Assembly: GCA_050084515.1 (NCBI GenBank) | Contig: CM114271.1 | Coordinates: 32,922,001-32,986,000, forward strand | Direction: 5' to 3' | Length of the DNA stretch: 64,000 bases | Source: Blasia pusilla | Taxonomy: Eukaryota; Marchantiophyta; Marchantiopsida; Blasiales | Shown here: one piece after another, positions 58,324-64,000 of the stretch | Numbering within the stretch: the first letter of the stretch is position 1 | Layout of the letters: each line of letters begins with the position of its first letter | Position numbers and translations under genes: made by a program | The notes under the pieces: generated by a model | Told to the model about the DNA's origin: nothing | The model's database searches: none | Seen by the model: the letters and a program-made list of their open reading frames with translations, nothing else

Positions 58324-61300
58324 TCATCTACTTGAGCTTTTGACGGTATCAACCAGCGCAGCCGCTTCTAGAACTGCAGAAGCTAACAATGATGGTCGGC
58401 ACTCCAATAATCTGCTTCTAGGGCTCACAGACCCACAAATGGCTCTGTCCTCATCCTGCAGATTTTCGAAGAACTTTTTTACAATCTGCAAGCAAAAGTT
58501 CACCACTTCAATGAGGCGTAGTGGCTGTGGGAACTATTTCTTCAGGTATTAACTCTTCTATAACCTCTGTCGGTCAGCAAAGATGAAAGATTTACAGGTG
58601 ATAACAGCAAGGGATTGAGACTAGAAGGGTTTTTAGAAACATGATTTGGATTGTGAGCAGGCCAGGCTTAGAAGTAGAGAGATGGTTGGCTCAAATTCTT
58701 AACTACTCTTTGAGAGTCTTCACCTTTTCTGAATGGGGTGCAGTACTGCTTCCTACATGTGGACAGATTGACATTCATCAGGCCCCTATCCAACAGCATC
58801 CATGTGCTAGGAAACATTTTCGTGGAGCATTACCTTGCGCGCATAACCACCATACCCTACTCCAGCAATAACTGCATCTTGTTTGTCCTCCTGGCAGTCT
58901 CTCGAGCTCGTGGTATCAGCTGCAAAGTCAATCCCTCAGCGAGCATCACAGTGTTCAAACTTTACAGGCTGTCCCATGGAGACCAACTCAACTGCTATCC
59001 TTCGGTGGAATGTTTCGAAACAAGTATATCCACCATCAAAGAATATAGACTTACCACACAATCCCATCTTGTTCATTGCAGCTACAGTATGTTTGTTCGT
59101 TCCGCCTGCGAGTTGTAAGTAACCTAGTTTAACACCCAATAAATGTGTCAGCATCATGCCTACACGTTGGATGCAAGAGACTGTCCACTGTCAAATTCAG
59201 AAGAGTTATTTTAACTCGTTATAGGTGAGAGCCATAGAGACAAAATTTTGTCATCCACAGATAGACCAAGAAAATCAAGAATTCTCATACCCCAAGGACT
59301 GAAGGAGAAGTGATTGAAAAATAGACCCATTACTGCAGTGATCCACATCCTGACATTGAAAAAAAAATGCACTACTACTTACCTCCATGACCAGGACTCA
59401 CAGGGTATGTAAGGAATGGAATGTAGTGTCCTTGGAAGGAGAATAAACTGTCACTCAAAATCCAAACTAGAAGCAATTGAGGATCCCTTGTGAAAAACCG
59501 ACGTACATCCAGCCTCTTCCACATGTCCCCCAATCATTTGAAACAGAACTTACAGTGAAGAACACACTTTGACATGATGGATAAGACGTTGGATATCTAG
59601 GAATGATGTCCTTTGAAAGGGCAGTTTACTGAGTACCAACACAAAGTGCGGACACTACTCTACACTCAAACTAGTTCATAGTTACCACATTGTAATGAAC
59701 ATTTGAACGTACATACTGACAACACACACGACAATGAAACCTACCACGAGGTCTGTCAGGTGACGCAGCCACGCGCGCAGCTAGATTAACAGATGCTCTT
59801 GTTGCACCCAAACCAATATCTCCACTCATTGGACGTCCATCTAACTGCAAGGGAAACACATTTTCAGCTGACAGTTCACCACTGGCAGTACTCTGTGTAA
59901 ATTGTTTCTCTTACGAAGAAGTGGAATATAAATTCCTTGCTGCTAAGAGTTGTGCAAATTGTAGAGGCAGTTTTATGGTATGGCAATCCATGCCACGTTG
60001 CTTACACTTGTTTCCATGACTTACTAGATTCATTTGATGGAAATGTCCAGCTCTGGTCTAGTCATCTGCAAGTAGTTAGCATGTGTGGTTTACTTCAGTG
60101 GAGAATTTTGAAGATTCTATTCATAAAGTACCGGCTGTCATAGCGGCAGGACCCAAGAACCTAGTTGCTCTGGGATAGGTGGGGAAATGGAAGGGAAAGA
60201 GGTGAAGACAGTACCTCTCAGAAAGAGTGGGTATGGAAGAGACGCGAAGAACTACAGCAAGAACACGGAACCAAAATTTTGGAAAGGCTTAGACAAAAGA
60301 TAAACTTGTTGCTTGCTCGTTGTATCCACAACTTTTTTTTTTTCATACAGTAATGAAGTGTGAGGACAAACCTGCCAAAGATTGAGATTCTTCACAAAAG
60401 GTTGCATGAGTGTATACATGGTCGATAGTGTTGGAATCATAGACTCCCCCAAATCAGGTACACTCACCTGAATAATCAATATGACCATGATGGAACAAGT
60501 AAGTCAAAATGAACTACAGAAGCCTGCTTATGAGCCCCATCTGTGCTTGACACACAACTATGATTTGTGCTATGAACTGTACTGCTCAATAAATAAATGT
60601 AGTTTTGTATGGAATGAGAAAGAAAACACAATAATTCAAAGACCTCATGCATGTAGAGGTAGTTTTGTGAGCACATGTGCTTTACATGTGAGTAGAACCT
60701 ACGGCAACAAGTTTGAGGAGTGCCAGCGTACTTCCCAACTTTGCAATCAAGTTCTCGAAGGTCTTCATATGCCTGGAAAAATGCTGAAGGTTTCTAATTA
60801 TGAACTTGCTAACAGTGAGACACTCTAAAAAAATACAAACACAACTGCCACAAATGCCTTGGATACCATTACTTTATAAAGTTTGCAGTGATAAAAGGCG
60901 ATCATGGGGTTGTAAGAGTCTACTGACGATTGAAATGCACAATAAACCCTTGGCCTGGAACAACAGGAGGAAGAAGGAACCCACCCTTCACCAGTATGTA
61001 TCTCAATTGCATCAACGTGGCCATTGACAATTAGGTCAGCCACTGCCTCAATGGGTCGGACATAAGTCCTGGCACCTGCAACCCACAAGATTATAACATT
61101 CAGCTTTTACAAGTCACTAAAGCCCTGCACCACCACAAGCATTCCAGTTCAAAGTCCAGAATTTTCAGTTAGATGAATCATGGTAGTAGGAAACTCACTG
61201 ATAAGACCCATCGGACATATTGGGAGACACCGACCACACCCATAGCAGCGCTCCATTATAATTCCACCCTCCTGTAAGGCCATAGGAATATTAACTCATG

Positions 61301-62919
61301 TTCATCACAAATACAACAATCCATACACACACCAGCTTCTCAACGCCACTGGATACTCGCTGTGCACATACCAGTGGAGTCGCACCAGCTTCTTTGCCTT
61401 CGCTGGGCTCTTGAAACTTGATCGCTAAAGCAGGGCATACACGTTCGCAGGGCCGCGGGCAGTCTGGGGGGCAGTGTTGTGAGTTGAACTCTGTGTCCAC
61501 AAAATTCATAGATTATTGACCAGCCAGGAGACTTCTGCAGTGGGGAACCATGAAAATGCACAACCGAGTGAATGAATACAAAGAGTACTCTCTGAAACCT
61601 GTGATCCACCCACTTTGGCGATGGTGTCAACTATCAAACTATCATCTCTGGCTCAAATCACAAAAATCCAGTTTATAAATCGCCGAACAACTTGAAATCA
61701 CACCCATGTTTTGAACGTGTGAAGAAGGGACACTGCAAAGAATACCAGCTTTTCGGAAATGTGGGTCCTCATCGTCATTTATGCTAATCATGATCCAGGG
61801 TTTTTTGAACAAACTTCCCCCATCATTTTGTAGATTTTGAAGCACATGCTTGGCAGCATTCACCCCATCCACCACCGCAGCAACGACTGCGGAGTCTGCC
61901 GCACAATCAATGCAGTCCACTGGAACATGATGATGAAAGCAACGTCAGTTGAGAACAAAACTCGTGTTCAAATCTTGGAAAGAACTACCAGTCCAAGGAT
62001 GACCACAACAGCTTGGGGACAAACTGACCACCCCATGAATCCGAACTTCACCACTCAACAATCGGTAAGTAGAATCGCACCCGAGGTTGTGAAAACCGTG
62101 ACTCTAAACACTGAACTTCATTCTGTACTCAGAAGTGATGTGGTAAATAGAACTAGCAACCGATATCGCAATGAAAAAAAAAAGGCAAGACTTGTCTGCA
62201 AGAACTCATTCTTACCGCCAGCCAAAGTGTAAACCAGGGACAGATTCCGCACTTCTGCAACATCCTGCCAAATGAAGTCAAAGACGTGCGCATTACAGCA
62301 CTGACTCCAATTCACTAGCCCTCTCACTTCTATTGCAACGATGGAGAATATTCGTCGACATTGAGGCGCTGACTACGAAATCGCTAAGTGCCATGCTGAA
62401 CACTCTTACAGGCCGAGCAGACAAGAATCGGCAATGGCCATGGCATCTTCCACAGAGAGCCTGGAACTTCCTATTACTCACCTCGAAGCTGGCTCCGCAA
62501 ATGAGCTTGACCCATCGCCCTTCTCTCAAGGAGACTTCAGGAGAGCTGGCTGTGGAAGTTTGGAGCCGAGCCACAATTGTGTCCCAATCGCCAAGGCTCC
62601 ATGATGTAGCTCCTCCTTCACGGACATCTGCTCCAATAACTCTCCTCAGAACCAGCCCAACCTACTCATCACCACTACAAAAACAGCCTCAGACAGAAAC
62701 CTTCCATTGCCAAAACTCGTCGCCTCAGAGGTCACACACACACACAAACAAAGATCGACAGGTCTTACCTCCACTATTCTTCTCCGCACTGAAAACAGCC
62801 TTGGAAGTGGCACGAGGAGAGCACTGGATTTTTGAGGCAGCAGTCCGTGACCATGTACCCGGATTTGGGGGGTGAAACGACGGGGCTCTGAGCACCCGTC
62901 GCAGCGCCAGCCCTTCCAT
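58324..62919 (-). CDS. LdpA-like iron-sulfur protein, probably plastid-targeted, 13 exons
   Basis: Exons (high to low): 62,919-62,769; 62,627-62,482; 62,264-62,216; 61,919-61,746; 61,490-61,372; 61,271-61,199; 61,075-60,985; 60,772-60,703; 60,467-60,372; 59,844-59,745; 59,123-59,055; 58,919-58,834; 58,485-58,324. Phases match at every junction; the product is about 461 aa. An alternative donor at 61,333 adds 13 residues, and an in-frame ATG at 63,009 could extend the N-terminus. A transit-like N-terminus (MEGLALRRVLRAPS) precedes WVKLICGASFE, YTLAGVDCIDCAADSAVVAA, DPHFRKAEF, then two iron-sulfur clusters (CPPDCPRPCERVCP; CYGCGRCLPICP). The LdpA C-terminal domain follows with LDGRPMSGDIG, GYLQLAGGTN and VGYGGYARK. 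Cyanobacterial LdpA feeds redox/light state to the circadian clock; the plant role is unknown. Confidence 0.92.
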
Positions 62920-63205
62920 AACCTCCCACTCTGCTTCAGATCCTAGTGTCCGTGAACATACCTCCGGACCCACGGACCATTTGAAATCGACTGCAAGTTC
63001 CAAGTTCAAGTTGAAGAAAGCGAATCCACTAAGCTCCTCTGCTTGCTCACTGCCATAAAGTTTGAATCATGTGCCAAACTAAACGTCGCCTATCTCCGTA
63101 CAAAGTGGCACCAAAAACCGAAATTCCGCGTGCAGCGCATCATTGTTCCCACATTTTCTTGTGACGTTTGATTCGTATGAAAATTTTCTCGTGCATCAGT
63201 TTCTC

Positions 63206-63355
63206 ATTACATTCTTTCGAGAAAATTAATTTCTTTTCCGAAAATTTATGGTGATTTTACTTACCATGGGCAATTCTTCTCATTACATTCTTTCCAAAAA
63301 CTTATTTTCTTTCTCGAAAATTTATGGTGATTTTAGGTACCATTGGAAATTCTTC
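63206..63355. repeat. 75-bp tandem duplication
   Basis: CATTACATTCTTTC begins both units (63,206 and 63,281). Each continues through GAAAATTTATGGTGATTTTA to an AATTCTTC end. They are diverged by several substitutions. They lie just upstream of the LdpA-like gene. Confidence 0.8.
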
Positions 63356-63379
63356 AAACTATGCAATTATTTGTGGGGG

Positions 63380-63498
63380 GGAGTGATGGGATTAATATTA
63401 CTTGTACACGAAAAATATTTTTCTTGTTGGCCGGTTGTTACATGTCAAATAAAGAGTTGTTTGTAAATTAAACAATCACTCTCCAATAATAATATAGA
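63380..63498 (-). mobile_element. Helitron-like 5' end, truncated
   Basis: On the minus strand it begins TCTATATTATTATTGGAGAG at 63,498 and shows the family interior (CATGTAACAACCGGCC, AATATTTTTCGTG), but no CTAGT terminus is visible on the left, so the 3' part is lost or diverged. Confidence 0.5.
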
Positions 63499-63499
63499 T

Positions 63500-64000
63500 T
63501 TTACATTTGTGTTTATTAGTATTTGGTTATGAAATTGCCTTAATTACTTTGCGATGGCCCATGATTTTGTCTAACAGTTGAAAAGATAATCTACTTGGTA
63601 GATGATGGATTAATAAGGAATACACCCATTTGCTTTAAGTGAATCACTACCTAATTAGGTGGAACATGTGTCACCCAAGATGACACGTGTTGAAGTGATA
63701 GGTGTTTGTTATTGGATCATAATCTATGTTATAAATCTAATTTTAAACAAATCTATGTATGGATAGGAAAATTACATATTACACGAGTTTTCATAAAGAG
63801 AGGACATATTATAGAAGGTTTTTCTACCCAAAAGGAAAGAGAGACAAGCATAAGACTCTTGCTTCAATAGCTATCCGACGGTTTGAGTAGTGCCCTTGTG
63901 CATGCCCGTCTTCAAAGACTTCAACACAAGACACCTCCCCACGGGTCTCTCTTAACAACAAAACATCACTCCACACCACTCTACATAGAAGGACCTAAAC
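63500..64000. other. Intergenic DNA, no gene recognised
   Basis: AT-rich; no coding signal, RNA gene or clear repeat is visible up to the window end. Confidence 0.45.

Noticed and set aside
1-64000. tRNA, rRNA or CRISPR features
   Set aside because: I looked for cloverleaf-type and rRNA-like strings and regularly spaced short repeats and saw none I could support; the tandem repeats found are satellite or LTR related.

Overview
The window is nuclear DNA of a land plant. It has intron-rich genes with GT-AG junctions, plant-specific families (a CASP-like membrane protein, an L-type lectin membrane protein, a plastid LdpA-type iron-sulfur protein, a small SAM-domain protein), and a dense load of decayed transposable elements. 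The combination, especially a Ty3/gypsy element that carries a DNA cytosine methyltransferase, suggests an early-diverging lineage (bryophyte, lycophyte or fern) rather than a flowering plant. The exact lineage cannot be settled from the sequence alone.

Four host genes could be modelled. (1) 12,299-16,444 (+): six-exon gene for a 216-residue protein with a C-terminal SAM domain. (2) 23,410-24,849 (-): intronless L-type lectin with a signal peptide, one membrane span and no kinase. (3) 37,039-38,464 (+): three-exon, 186-residue CASP-like four-span membrane protein. (4) 58,324-62,919 (-): 13-exon homologue of the cyanobacterial circadian iron-sulfur protein LdpA. Reading phase is kept across every proposed junction in the spliced models. 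They look like independent housekeeping or membrane genes, not a cluster.

The rest is mostly transposon-derived. 3.8-9.1 kb: a decayed PIF/Harbinger element with convergent transposase and accessory ORFs. Its accessory ORF is split by a 3.1-kb LTR-type element (5,095-8,179) flanked by a 4-bp ACTA duplication. 19-23 kb: a divergent LTR, a LINE 3' fragment, a fold-back element and Helitron-like ends. 30.0-32.5 kb: a truncated gypsy pol fragment (-). 35.1-35.8 kb: a solo LTR with a TCTT duplication. 40.8-43.3 kb: two 5'-truncated non-LTR elements with a restriction-like endonuclease domain.

The main discovery is at 44,091-56,864 (+): a 12.8-kb Ty3/gypsy retrotransposon flanked by CTAC. Its order is terminal block, long leader with six ~325-bp tandem repeats, gag, aspartic protease, C5-cytosine DNA methyltransferase, reverse transcriptase, RNase H, integrase, PHD finger, polypurine tract and terminal repeat. 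The copy is decayed by stops, frameshifts and active-site changes, but the methyltransferase and PHD signatures remain legible. The element appears to have carried its own chromatin-writing and chromatin-reading modules. Its terminal repeats have an odd split arrangement that I could not explain.
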